40,188 bases of DNA, taken from positions 1 to 40,188 of IMG/VR virus record IMGVR_UViG_3300035196_000052; one strand, 5' to 3'. How positions within the stretch are numbered: position 1 is the stretch's first letter; each line of letters starts with the position of its first letter. The notes under the pieces were generated by a model, which saw nothing but the letters and a program-made list of their open reading frames with translations, ran no database searches and had not been told where the DNA came from. Below are positions 15,364 through 24,537 of the stretch, piece by piece. The position numbers were made by a program, and so were the translations under genes. Source of the stretch: a virus.

Positions 15364-18300
15364 TGGAAGAAAAGAATATAACAAAAGTTCAGGGAGGGTT
15401 GTTTACAGATAACTCTCCTATTGACACCCCAAAAGGAACCTATAACTATGCTCTTAATGCTGTTGATGAAACAGAATTAGGAGATTCTGCTTTTATATCA
15501 AATGAAGAAAGTAATGAACCATCTTATATTTTACCAAAAGACTATTCACCTATATCTCAAGTTTATATAGGTAATAATAAAACTGTTATATTCTCAGTAC
15601 ACAACAGTATTCCAGACCTATCTGAGATAGGGGTTGCTGACACCGCTGGAAATTATGTCACCCATGTTAATGCCTTACTTGGTTTTAAGATAACACATCA
15701 GATTGATGTTACCTTCAGGTTAAGAAGAGGGTGTGAATCTACTTTATACTGGGTAGATGGTAAGAATAATAAACCCTTATTTTATATTCTGGAGAAACCA
15801 TTTCAGTTTCAAAATGATGATGGAGGGTGGAACAAGAATAAATTTGAGCTTCAAAGAAGTTATGCAAAGATTCCTAAATTTGAGAACATTACACTAGAGA
15901 ATTCTGGAGGACAAATAGAACCAGGCTCAGTAAATGTAGGTATTCAATATTTAGATGAGAACTTAAACCCAACAGAATGGGTGGTTACCTCTGAAATTGT
16001 GAAGGTTTATAATGACAACACTACAGAAAGTTTTCTTGATATTGAAGGAAGTGTAAACATTGTAGCAGGAGCTGATGAAGAAGATTACAGAAACTTTGAG
16101 ACCACAAGTAAATCTCTAAGAGTTGAAATGAGTAACTTAGATGAAACATTCCTATTTTACAGGTTAGCTTTTATAGAGGCTACTACAGGGAATGGTTTAA
16201 TTACAGATATAAAATACACTGAGAACTTACCAATTCAAAATAATGTATTCCTTTACACTGGGACAAACTTTGTTTCTAAAGGAACTGAAGCCGAACTTAA
16301 AGCTTTTAATGGTATTATTGAATCAGCAGGGTCTATTGAACAGATAGATAACATGTTGTTGTTAGGTAATGTTCAAGGAAAACAAACAAACTATTGTAAG
16401 TTACAAAGTTATGCATCTAAGATATCTGCAGACATGATAACTAAAACTGTCTTAGCTAATGAGATGATTGATGGAGCTAACACAAAACACCCTACTGCTT
16501 CTTTTGATGGAGTGGGATATATGCCTGGAGAAATATATTCTTTTGGTATTGTTTATATATTTAAAGATGGGTCATTAACTCCTGTATATCATATACCTGG
16601 AAAGAGTCATCTTATTATATCTGATATGGTCAATGTGTCAGAAGATTTCGTATTTGAGCCTTCAGCAGAAGGTAATGTTTTTCCTATGTCAGCAGTCAAT
16701 GAGAGTGTTAGTAGTGTTTACACTGACAATAGCACTTGTGGAGCTGAAGATTATTGGGGAGTAGATTCTATTGGGACAGGTTTAAAATTCCAAAAGGTAA
16801 GACATCATAGATTTCCCCTAAGGAGTAAAGTAGGATTAAAGTTAGTTGAAGAAACTGGAGTTGTGGGAGGAGAAACTAATTACTTCCAAGTTAAACTTTC
16901 AGTTATTGGAAACTTAATAACTTCTTATGCTTGTTCTGCTGAGGATGTGACAAATGGAGTATGTACAGTTGAGGGAGACCTTGTAGCTTTACCTCCTTTT
17001 CAGGCAAGAGTTAGTTATACTGTAGGAGGAGTTCCTGACACCACAACAATAAATATTAACCCTGCTGATTATATAGGAGGAACTACAACATCTGCAGTTG
17101 ACTTAGTGAAGCTTTCAAACTTCCTTAGTGCTTCTGACACTGTTGTTATTACTGATATTTCAGAGTCTCTTGCAGATGGGACAACTTCCAGTGTTGGAGT
17201 GTCTTCTGGGACAGGGAATGCTGAGCATGGGTCCTTAGCTTATGTTGCTACAGTTGAAACTGCAGTTTTCAGTCAAGAAGAAAAATTATATGCAACAGAT
17301 ATCTTTGGTATTCAGTTCTCTGGAGTTGAATTACCCCCTCTTTCAGTTACTGGAGAAGAAGAAATAATTGGGTATTATATAGTAAGAAATGAAAGAACAG
17401 AAAATGAGAAGACTATATTAGATAGTGCTATTCTTACCCCCTCTGTTACAAACGATAAATACATCTCTCATGGGTTACTTTTCCCTGAGTTTGCTATAGG
17501 AGAGAGAAAAATATCAGACAAAGTGTTTGGTATGATTCACCCAGAACATAAATTCAATAATGTAAAATACACTGAATTTGATGAAATGATACAAGAGGGA
17601 GAATTCTCAGTTCAAATAAGAAATAAAAGTAAGGCAAAATATAATGATGTACAGGATGGAACATCTTTTGATTCTAGTGTTCATAAGACTGGAGGAGGTA
17701 CTGATGATGATGGGTGGTCTTTAAAAGCTATCACTAGAGATAATATAACACAATACCACTCTGCTTCTCTTAGCTTTGATATAACTAGAGACCAAATAGA
17801 AGATGTATTTTACTTAGATGCTCTACAAAGTAGAAACATTGAAGAGGCAGAAGGAGAGCCAGAACTATCAGTATACAATATTGCTGGGGACAATCAAGTA
17901 GGAATGGTACACTTAAAAGAAGATAACCCTACCCAAATTGATAACACTCTCCCTTATGTATATTTAAAAAGAGAGATAGCAGATTCTTATGCTACTTTTA
18001 GAAGTCTTCCTTATTATAAAACTAGTATAAACCCACACCTCTTCAAACTAGAAGATGGTAGCTTAGACCCTAGTAGTGACAAAGCTATTGAGTTTAATGG
18101 AGATACCTATGTAACTCCAATGAGATATGTAAATACTATGTGGTATGATAATAGGATAGCAAAAAGAGCTGGAAGAACTTCAGTTTGGAATTATATAGTT
18201 GGAGCAATACTCTTAGTAGTAGGTGCAGTACTATTAATTTTTGGGGGTGCAGGAGCATTTGTAATTGGAGCAGGGATTGCTGTAATTGGAGGTGGAGCAC

Positions 18301-21233
18301 TCTTTATATCTTCAGGTATAACTAAAGATGCTTTAGTTAGAGCATACTATGAAGAGTATGATAAAGGGTTAAGAGAAACTACATTAGATGATTGGACAAC
18401 TGAAGAGTATGTAAATCTCCCTTGTGATGGATATGGTAACCCAAATAGACATTGTGATACTCCTTCAGATGACCAGATAGAATGGATTGCAGATTGTGTA
18501 ACTGATTTGTGGTTTGAGTCCCAAGTTAATATATCATTAAGGTATGGGATGACTACAGGACTCCCAACATTTATGGATGCTCCAGGGAGAATTGAAACAG
18601 GAAATACTGGGAGAACAAGAGCTTATGAGCACTTTGGTATTTATAAGCAAGTAGGAGAGGCTATTAATCCTTTCACCATATTGGACAGACATATTATGAA
18701 TAAGCTTTCAGTGTTTGACCCTGAGAGAGAAGAGAGTAGGTCTTATATGGGACACCCTTTAGGGGAGTGGTATGAAACTAATCCAGATTATAATAGAGGA
18801 AACAAACAAAAAGTTTATTTCCATTTACCAATAGAGTATGACTGTTGTTCTGAGTGTCAAGAAGATTTCCCTCATAGAGTGCACTGGACTCCTCAATCTT
18901 TTCAGGAGGAGTTAACTGATAACTTTAGAGTGTTTCTTCCTAATGATTATAGAGATATTGAAGGAGAGACAGGAGAGATTACTGACCTATTCAGAATAAA
19001 GAATAATATTTATATTCACACTGAAGAGGCTCTTTGGCACCAACCTCAAACTTTCCAAGAGAGGGTAACAGGAGATATATTATCTTTTTTAGGTACAGGA
19101 AGTTATTTTTCTACCCCTGGAAGAAAGATATTAGATGACAACAAATTATCTGCTGGGACTAAACATAGGTGGGCAACCCTTAAAACTAAACATGGAGTAT
19201 TCTTTGTCTCTGAGAATGAAGCAAAGATATATCAATTTGATGGTAATAAATTAGAGCCTATTACAGATATAGGAGTTTCTAGTTGGTTTAAAGAAAACTT
19301 ACAAATCAGACTGTTGGAAGATTACTATTCAACAGATGGAAAAGAGTTTCCTTTTGATAACAACCCTTCAAACCCTTTTGGGACTGGGTTCTTATCTACT
19401 TATGACACAAAAAAAGAAAGAGTAATATTTACAAAGAAGGATAAAATATTAGCTGATGAGATTACAGACAGTGAAGATTTTGAAGTATGTTATCTTGAAG
19501 GAGAGTTATTACTATTTACTCCTTTTCAGGAGATTATAGATGCTCGTTTATTAGATGGTTGGGTATATGTTGGTATGGAAGATTGTAGAATGAAGTTTGA
19601 AAAGACTACTTACACTACTGAGATTCACACAGGGGAGATAACAGTAATTACTCAAATACCTCCAGACACAATTGTAATACCTTTCTTTGACACTACATCA
19701 ATGACTGCTGCTACTATTGTAAATATTTCTGCAACTCTTGATACTTGGTTTCCAGGCTTTAAGGCTTCAGTAAATGGGGGAGACAATAATGTAACCTTTG
19801 TTAATCCTGGAACATGGAATAACTGGGGGACTGAAAACTGGGTAAGAGATGTACCTCAACTAGTGTTAGATAATTTAGGTGCTGGGCTTAATGTGTTAAT
19901 CCTTGCTTTTGTTGATGAGGTTCACAATAAATTTCATGGGAACACTATTAGTAATCCTATGTCAGCTCCTACAGACATTGATACTAACAGTTATGTAAGT
20001 AGTGCAGAGACATTTACTAATGTTCTTCACCCACAGTTTAATACTTTCATTGGTATTAACTACCCTATCATGAGAGATAATACTACTGATAAGGAATACT
20101 TACAACATGCTATAGCTTGTATTGAAGGAAAGAACATGACTCAGGTAGAGGTAGATGCCTTAGACCAGAATCCTTTATTTTCAAATGGGGATTGGGACAT
20201 ACTTAAAAACAACTTAATGAGTAATCCTTATGTAGGGCAACCTATTCTAAGAGACTATGGTTGGTTGTATAAAGAGAATAGAGTAGATGGGGTAGACAAC
20301 AATGGGACAGCAGAATGTCCTATAGATGGGGTCTCTGTTATAACTCCATGTCAGTTTACTATAGATGTAAATGATGTGTTGACTACAACTACCTCAACAG
20401 AGATTGAAGAGGTGGACATAGTGGTTCAAGTTGCAAATCTTGAGATAGAATATGAAGATGGTACACCAACAGATTTCGAGAAAGCTAATAATTCTTGGAC
20501 TATGAGTTTCTCTTTAAAAAAGAAAAGTTGGACCTCATGGCATTCTTATTTACCAGACTTCTATCACTACTTAGCAGAAAAGTTTTATTCTTGGAAAGCA
20601 GGAAAAACTTCAGCTAAAGGACCTGAACAAGTAAACAGTGTTTGGCAACATAATAAGAAAGGGAACTATGGTAATTTCTATGGTACTCAACATGATTTTG
20701 TATTTGAGTACACTGCAATGTCAGGACCTCTAAAAACAAAAATATGGGATGATATCCTTATACACACTGAGGCAAAAAGATATAATGAGCCTATGAAGCA
20801 GTATGTAAATGTTAAAGATGTCACTTTTAACAAAGGTATATTCTATAATAGTCATCAGTGTACTGGAGAGCTTAACTTAAAGGTTAAAGACTCTGAAGCT
20901 GATGATGTTAATTTCATGCATAAACAAGTAGTTAATGTTGACCCAGGTACTATAATCATTGATAGAAATGAAAGAGATTGGTCTATAAATGATATTCGAG
21001 ATATCAGAGTAGACTATGACCAACCAATCTTCAATGCTGATATTATGGCTAGGCAAGATGAGTATTACACTGACAAAATATTAAACAGTTCAGCTTTAAA
21101 TGAAAACAAAGATTGGTTAGAGCTTGAAAGTTTAAGAGATAAATATTTGGTGGTTAGATTAAAATTTGATACTTTTGACGATGTCAAGTTGATAATGAAC
21201 TATTCCGTTGAAAGTCAGATAGATTCAATATAG
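15363..21233 (+). CDS. Muzzle / tail-hub protein
   Basis: The product has 1956 aa. The N-terminus (KVQGGLFTDNSPIDTPKGTY near residue 8) and the size match the muzzle (tail-tip hub) protein of crAss-like phages, functionally comparable to P22 gp10 or T7 gp12. Most of it is beta-rich. A long hydrophobic stretch at about residues 944-986 (VGAILLVVGAVLLIFGGAGA, then a Gly/Ala/Ile run) could form a membrane-inserting hairpin. Cysteines occur at intervals, including YDCCSEC. It is translationally coupled to the preceding ring gene and followed by the cargo genes. The stop is TAG with TAA eight codons later. Confidence in tail hub is high; muzzle equivalence is by size, start motif and synteny. Confidence 0.8.
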   Translation: MEEKNITKVQGGLFTDNSPIDTPKGTYNYALNAVDETELGDSAFISNEESNEPSYILPKDYSPISQVYIGNNKTVIFSVHNSIPDLSEIGVADTAGNYVTHVNALLGFKITHQIDVTFRLRRGCESTLYWVDGKNNKPLFYILEKPFQFQNDDGGWNKNKFELQRSYAKIPKFENITLENSGGQIEPGSVNVGIQYLDENLNPTEWVVTSEIVKVYNDNTTESFLDIEGSVNIVAGADEEDYRNFETTSKSLRVEMSNLDETFLFYRLAFIEATTGNGLITDIKYTENLPIQNNVFLYTGTNFVSKGTEAELKAFNGIIESAGSIEQIDNMLLLGNVQGKQTNYCKLQSYASKISADMITKTVLANEMIDGANTKHPTASFDGVGYMPGEIYSFGIVYIFKDGSLTPVYHIPGKSHLIISDMVNVSEDFVFEPSAEGNVFPMSAVNESVSSVYTDNSTCGAEDYWGVDSIGTGLKFQKVRHHRFPLRSKVGLKLVEETGVVGGETNYFQVKLSVIGNLITSYACSAEDVTNGVCTVEGDLVALPPFQARVSYTVGGVPDTTTININPADYIGGTTTSAVDLVKLSNFLSASDTVVITDISESLADGTTSSVGVSSGTGNAEHGSLAYVATVETAVFSQEEKLYATDIFGIQFSGVELPPLSVTGEEEIIGYYIVRNERTENEKTILDSAILTPSVTNDKYISHGLLFPEFAIGERKISDKVFGMIHPEHKFNNVKYTEFDEMIQEGEFSVQIRNKSKAKYNDVQDGTSFDSSVHKTGGGTDDDGWSLKAITRDNITQYHSASLSFDITRDQIEDVFYLDALQSRNIEEAEGEPELSVYNIAGDNQVGMVHLKEDNPTQIDNTLPYVYLKREIADSYATFRSLPYYKTSINPHLFKLEDGSLDPSSDKAIEFNGDTYVTPMRYVNTMWYDNRIAKRAGRTSVWNYIVGAILLVVGAVLLIFGGAGAFVIGAGIAVIGGGALFISSGITKDALVRAYYEEYDKGLRETTLDDWTTEEYVNLPCDGYGNPNRHCDTPSDDQIEWIADCVTDLWFESQVNISLRYGMTTGLPTFMDAPGRIETGNTGRTRAYEHFGIYKQVGEAINPFTILDRHIMNKLSVFDPEREESRSYMGHPLGEWYETNPDYNRGNKQKVYFHLPIEYDCCSECQEDFPHRVHWTPQSFQEELTDNFRVFLPNDYRDIEGETGEITDLFRIKNNIYIHTEEALWHQPQTFQERVTGDILSFLGTGSYFSTPGRKILDDNKLSAGTKHRWATLKTKHGVFFVSENEAKIYQFDGNKLEPITDIGVSSWFKENLQIRLLEDYYSTDGKEFPFDNNPSNPFGTGFLSTYDTKKERVIFTKKDKILADEITDSEDFEVCYLEGELLLFTPFQEIIDARLLDGWVYVGMEDCRMKFEKTTYTTEIHTGEITVITQIPPDTIVIPFFDTTSMTAATIVNISATLDTWFPGFKASVNGGDNNVTFVNPGTWNNWGTENWVRDVPQLVLDNLGAGLNVLILAFVDEVHNKFHGNTISNPMSAPTDIDTNSYVSSAETFTNVLHPQFNTFIGINYPIMRDNTTDKEYLQHAIACIEGKNMTQVEVDALDQNPLFSNGDWDILKNNLMSNPYVGQPILRDYGWLYKENRVDGVDNNGTAECPIDGVSVITPCQFTIDVNDVLTTTTSTEIEEVDIVVQVANLEIEYEDGTPTDFEKANNSWTMSFSLKKKSWTSWHSYLPDFYHYLAEKFYSWKAGKTSAKGPEQVNSVWQHNKKGNYGNFYGTQHDFVFEYTAMSGPLKTKIWDDILIHTEAKRYNEPMKQYVNVKDVTFNKGIFYNSHQCTGELNLKVKDSEADDVNFMHKQVVNVDPGTIIIDRNERDWSINDIRDIRVDYDQPIFNADIMARQDEYYTDKILNSSALNENKDWLELESLRDKYLVVRLKFDTFDDVKLIMNYSVESQIDSI

Positions 21234-21264
21234 TTAATATTAAACTTAACAAATTAATAAAAAT

Positions 21265-22788
21265 ATGAGCAAGAAAAAATACAAATATCCTCTGGGGACA
21301 GGAAGAAATGGAGTAGTAAAACACTACATTGATTCTCCCCAAGAGACTTTACTAGAAAATGATATGGCTTTGTTTAAAGCTAAAGAAGATGCTAGAGATA
21401 ATGGAGTAGCTAAAGGTTTAGGTATCTTTGGTGGTATGGCTGTAGACTATGGATTAGGTATGATGGCAAATGGAGTAGGTGCTCCTGGAGAGGAAGACAC
21501 CACTGGGGCAGGGAATTCATTCTCAGGACCAGATAACAACTCAGGGGCAGGAGGGAATTCAAGACTCGCTGCTTTTGGTCTTTCAGACATACAGAATACA
21601 GAAGTAGAGGTTGAAGGAAAAGAAGTAGCAGTACTCCCTGATGGAGGACTTATAGATTTTAAAGGTCCTTCACATAAAGATGGTGGGATTGATGTTAACC
21701 TTCCTAAGGGAACTGATATCTTTTCAAAGAGGATTAAAGTTGCTGGAGAGACAATGGCAGAGAGAGCTAAGAAGCGTGACAGTAAAATGACAAGTCTTGA
21801 AAACTTATTAAAAAAGAATGATACTGATAAAGTATTAAAAGACACCATTAAAAGAACTGGTGAGAATAATGATATGGAAGCAGAAAAAGATAAAAGATTA
21901 CAAGAGGTAGTTAAACTGATGAAGCAATTAACTGCATCAGGGACTGCTGAGACTGAAGAACAGTTTGCTGATGGAGGAACTGTTGGTGGTAACTTACTAA
22001 GAGGTATGTTTGGTGGGACTGATGCAGATGGTAACCAAATAGAGGGGAAATTGCCTAACTATACTGGTGGGGACTTACTTGGATTAGCAGGAACATTATA
22101 TTCTGCCTTTGAACCAATGAAAAACACTAAGGAAGCCAGAGCAGGGGACACCCCTAACATAAATGCTTTTGAAGACTTTGGACAAGAGGGGTTAGCAACC
22201 CTTGAAAATGCAAAAACTCATATTGGAGAACAACAAGATAAAGCTTTAAAGGATGTTGAAGTATCTAGAACAACCTCAACAAACAGAAATAGAGGGACTG
22301 CTAGAGGAGTTAATACTCTTCGTACTTTAGACTTAGCTTCTGACATACAAGCAAACGAAGCTAGTGGAGATATTTATGACACATTCTCTAAACAGATGAT
22401 GGGGCTACTTTCTAAACAAGCTGGATTTGAGAATGACCAAGATAAGGTTGTTATGGCAGGGGAAGATGAAAGAGACCAACGTGACAGAAAAGACAGAGAC
22501 AACTACTACACTCAGTTAGCACAAGACATCGCCACTAAAGGACAAGGTATCCAACAGTTAGGTAAGATGAGTAATCAAATTAAGAAGAATGAAGTATCTG
22601 AAAATTTACTTAATGCAACTTCTAAAGGGTACAAGGTTGATAACAATGGTAACATCACATTGAAGGATGGTACTAGAGAGTTAACAGTAGCTGAGATTGA
22701 TGCAGTATTACAAAGAGAAGCTGATGCACAGGGAGTGACCTTGAAGCAATACAAAGACATTTTAGCATACCAACAACAACAAGATTAA
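21265..22788 (+). CDS. Virion cargo protein (crAss-like)
   Basis: The product has 507 aa and lies directly between the muzzle gene and the giant-protein genes, the position of a capsid cargo protein in crAss-like phages. A Gly-rich hydrophobic segment near residues 48-70 (GLGIFGGMAVDYGLGMMANG) precedes a recognisable module containing GPSHKDGGI at 134-142, then NLPKGTDIFS and an amphipathic helix; this module recurs in virion proteins of Bacteroidota phages. The remainder is charged, helical and Gln-rich at the end. No cysteine is present. It is probably packaged inside the head or tail and ejected. The 31-nt leader is A/T-rich and shows no promoter motif. Confidence 0.65.
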   Translation: MSKKKYKYPLGTGRNGVVKHYIDSPQETLLENDMALFKAKEDARDNGVAKGLGIFGGMAVDYGLGMMANGVGAPGEEDTTGAGNSFSGPDNNSGAGGNSRLAAFGLSDIQNTEVEVEGKEVAVLPDGGLIDFKGPSHKDGGIDVNLPKGTDIFSKRIKVAGETMAERAKKRDSKMTSLENLLKKNDTDKVLKDTIKRTGENNDMEAEKDKRLQEVVKLMKQLTASGTAETEEQFADGGTVGGNLLRGMFGGTDADGNQIEGKLPNYTGGDLLGLAGTLYSAFEPMKNTKEARAGDTPNINAFEDFGQEGLATLENAKTHIGEQQDKALKDVEVSRTTSTNRNRGTARGVNTLRTLDLASDIQANEASGDIYDTFSKQMMGLLSKQAGFENDQDKVVMAGEDERDQRDRKDRDNYYTQLAQDIATKGQGIQQLGKMSNQIKKNEVSENLLNATSKGYKVDNNGNITLKDGTRELTVAEIDAVLQREADAQGVTLKQYKDILAYQQQQD

Positions 22789-22791
22789 GAT

Positions 22792-24534
22792 ATGGGACAA
22801 TATTATAAAACAGCAAAACCAACCTTTGTAGATGATGTAATCTACCAAGCCCCTTACGAGTTGATGGCTAGAGCTTTACAAGCCAAGGACCTACAGGTAG
22901 AAAAAGATGAGGCTGAGTATGACGAATTTGATGTACTTGGAGATGACAAGAACTACACTGATAAAGACAAGGCAAAAAGAAATGAGATTATAGATGGACA
23001 CCGAGAAGAAGCAGATAGGATTGCTAGAGGTATCCAAGAGAACCCACAGAACAGAGCTTACTATATGAGACAGATGGGGAGAGCAAGAAAGAAATTTGAT
23101 AAGGATATCAAGACTGGTTTCCTTAACGATGCTGACTTAAACTTCACAGCTAGAGAGAAAGCTGTTGAAGAGATTGACAAAAGAACTGACATCTCTCACG
23201 AACAAAAACAAGTCTCTAAAGCTCAGTTAGACCAAGAGTTTCAAGGTTCAGATGCACTTGAAGGCAATACCTTCAATGATAAGTTACATATCTATGAGGC
23301 TTTAGATGAAGAGAAATTTATCCAAGCAAAGAAAGCTGAGATAACTGCTGACTCTATTACCACTAAGAAGAACAGGACTGATGGAAGATACTTCACAGAT
23401 GAAACTGGGATTAGAAAGTTCATCTCTGATGAGAGACTTGATAAATCTTTTGAAGGGTCTACTGGTGTTGGTAAGTGGGAGAAAGCTAGATTACAAACTT
23501 TAGAAAGACAAGTTCAACAAGGAGTAATTACTCAGGACGAAGCCAATGCTACATACTCTCAGGAAAGAAAACAGTTTAAGGATGACTTTATTAATTCTTT
23601 AGGTTTTGAACAAGTTACTGAAACAGACTTTGTGACTAGAGATGGTACTAGAGTTGCTGAATCTAATAATGCTTTAGGTTGGGCTAGGTTTAATAAAGAA
23701 GAATTAACTCTTACTCAGGACACTAAAATTGACCCAGGATATATTACAACATCTGGTAAACCTCTTGAGGACCAAACAACTAATGAGTCTCGTAACTCAA
23801 ATTATAATACTGAGGGAACTCGTATTAAGAACAAACTTGGTAATGACTATTCAGCTATTGAAGCTGCACTGAAGTCAGGAGACACAGCAGCTAAGAAGGC
23901 TGCCTATGCTAAGATGAAGACTCTTGGATATTCTCCAACAGAGGTTCTTAATTTAAGAGGTTTCCTTGCAAACAAAGAAAGAAACTACATTGCTGTAGAG
24001 ACTGAGGCTGAAAGAAAAGGTTACTTAGCTATATCTAAGTCAACCCCTGATAATGCTATTGTGCAAGTTAAATACACAGATGAAACAACTGGACAAGATG
24101 TTGTTGAGGAGATGCCACTACACGAAGCTAGAGCACTGTCACGTAAAAGTACAACTACTAAGACAACTGAAAGTAAGCCAACTACAGTGACTGTAGATGG
24201 TCAGGAAGTATTATCTTATAAAGATGGAACAAGATTTGTTGCTATTGAAGATGAAGAGGGTAATACTATTCCAGCAACTGATTTTGTAGCAGGCACATTA
24301 GTGAATGGAAGAACTCCACACACATCTAAGGTAGCCTCTACAACATCAACTAAACTGCCATACTCTACAAAGGGGGTAACAGTATCAACAAGTGAAACCA
24401 ATTTTAAATATGATAACCCATTTTCAGAACCTACAAAAACTAAAGTGGTTAATTATCATGAAGTTATAGACAACAGAGAAGTTATAATCTCTATACCTAT
24501 TGATGCTAATAAAGCAAACATAATAAACAATTAA
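22792..24534 (+). CDS. Second virion cargo protein (crAss-like)
   Basis: The product has 580 aa, beginning MGQYYKTAKPTFVDDVIYQA, a start pattern seen in crAss-like virion proteins encoded just before the giant proteins. The N-terminal ~250 residues are highly charged and helical. The C-terminal third is Thr/Ser/Lys-rich with beta tendency (TTKTTESKPTTVTVDGQEV near residue 460). No cysteine, catalytic motif or membrane segment was seen. It starts 3 nt after the previous stop and ends 3 nt before the giant gene, so the cargo genes form one tight operon. Probable ejected internal protein; biochemical role unknown. Confidence 0.6.
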   Translation: MGQYYKTAKPTFVDDVIYQAPYELMARALQAKDLQVEKDEAEYDEFDVLGDDKNYTDKDKAKRNEIIDGHREEADRIARGIQENPQNRAYYMRQMGRARKKFDKDIKTGFLNDADLNFTAREKAVEEIDKRTDISHEQKQVSKAQLDQEFQGSDALEGNTFNDKLHIYEALDEEKFIQAKKAEITADSITTKKNRTDGRYFTDETGIRKFISDERLDKSFEGSTGVGKWEKARLQTLERQVQQGVITQDEANATYSQERKQFKDDFINSLGFEQVTETDFVTRDGTRVAESNNALGWARFNKEELTLTQDTKIDPGYITTSGKPLEDQTTNESRNSNYNTEGTRIKNKLGNDYSAIEAALKSGDTAAKKAAYAKMKTLGYSPTEVLNLRGFLANKERNYIAVETEAERKGYLAISKSTPDNAIVQVKYTDETTGQDVVEEMPLHEARALSRKSTTTKTTESKPTTVTVDGQEVLSYKDGTRFVAIEDEEGNTIPATDFVAGTLVNGRTPHTSKVASTTSTKLPYSTKGVTVSTSETNFKYDNPFSEPTKTKVVNYHEVIDNREVIISIPIDANKANIINN

Positions 24535-24537
24535 TTT

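Noticed and set aside
13700-21233. TAG stop recoding, seen in some crAss-like phages, because TAG ends two genes and TAA follows in frame 2 and 8 codons later
   Set aside because: No long ORF here has an internal TAG or TGA, including the 13.3-kb one; the nearby TAA codons are expected in AT-rich DNA.
21234-21264. Terminator or promoter in the longest intergenic gap
   Set aside because: The 31 nt are A/T-rich with no hairpin and no TAnnTTTG box; probably only a leader for the cargo gene.
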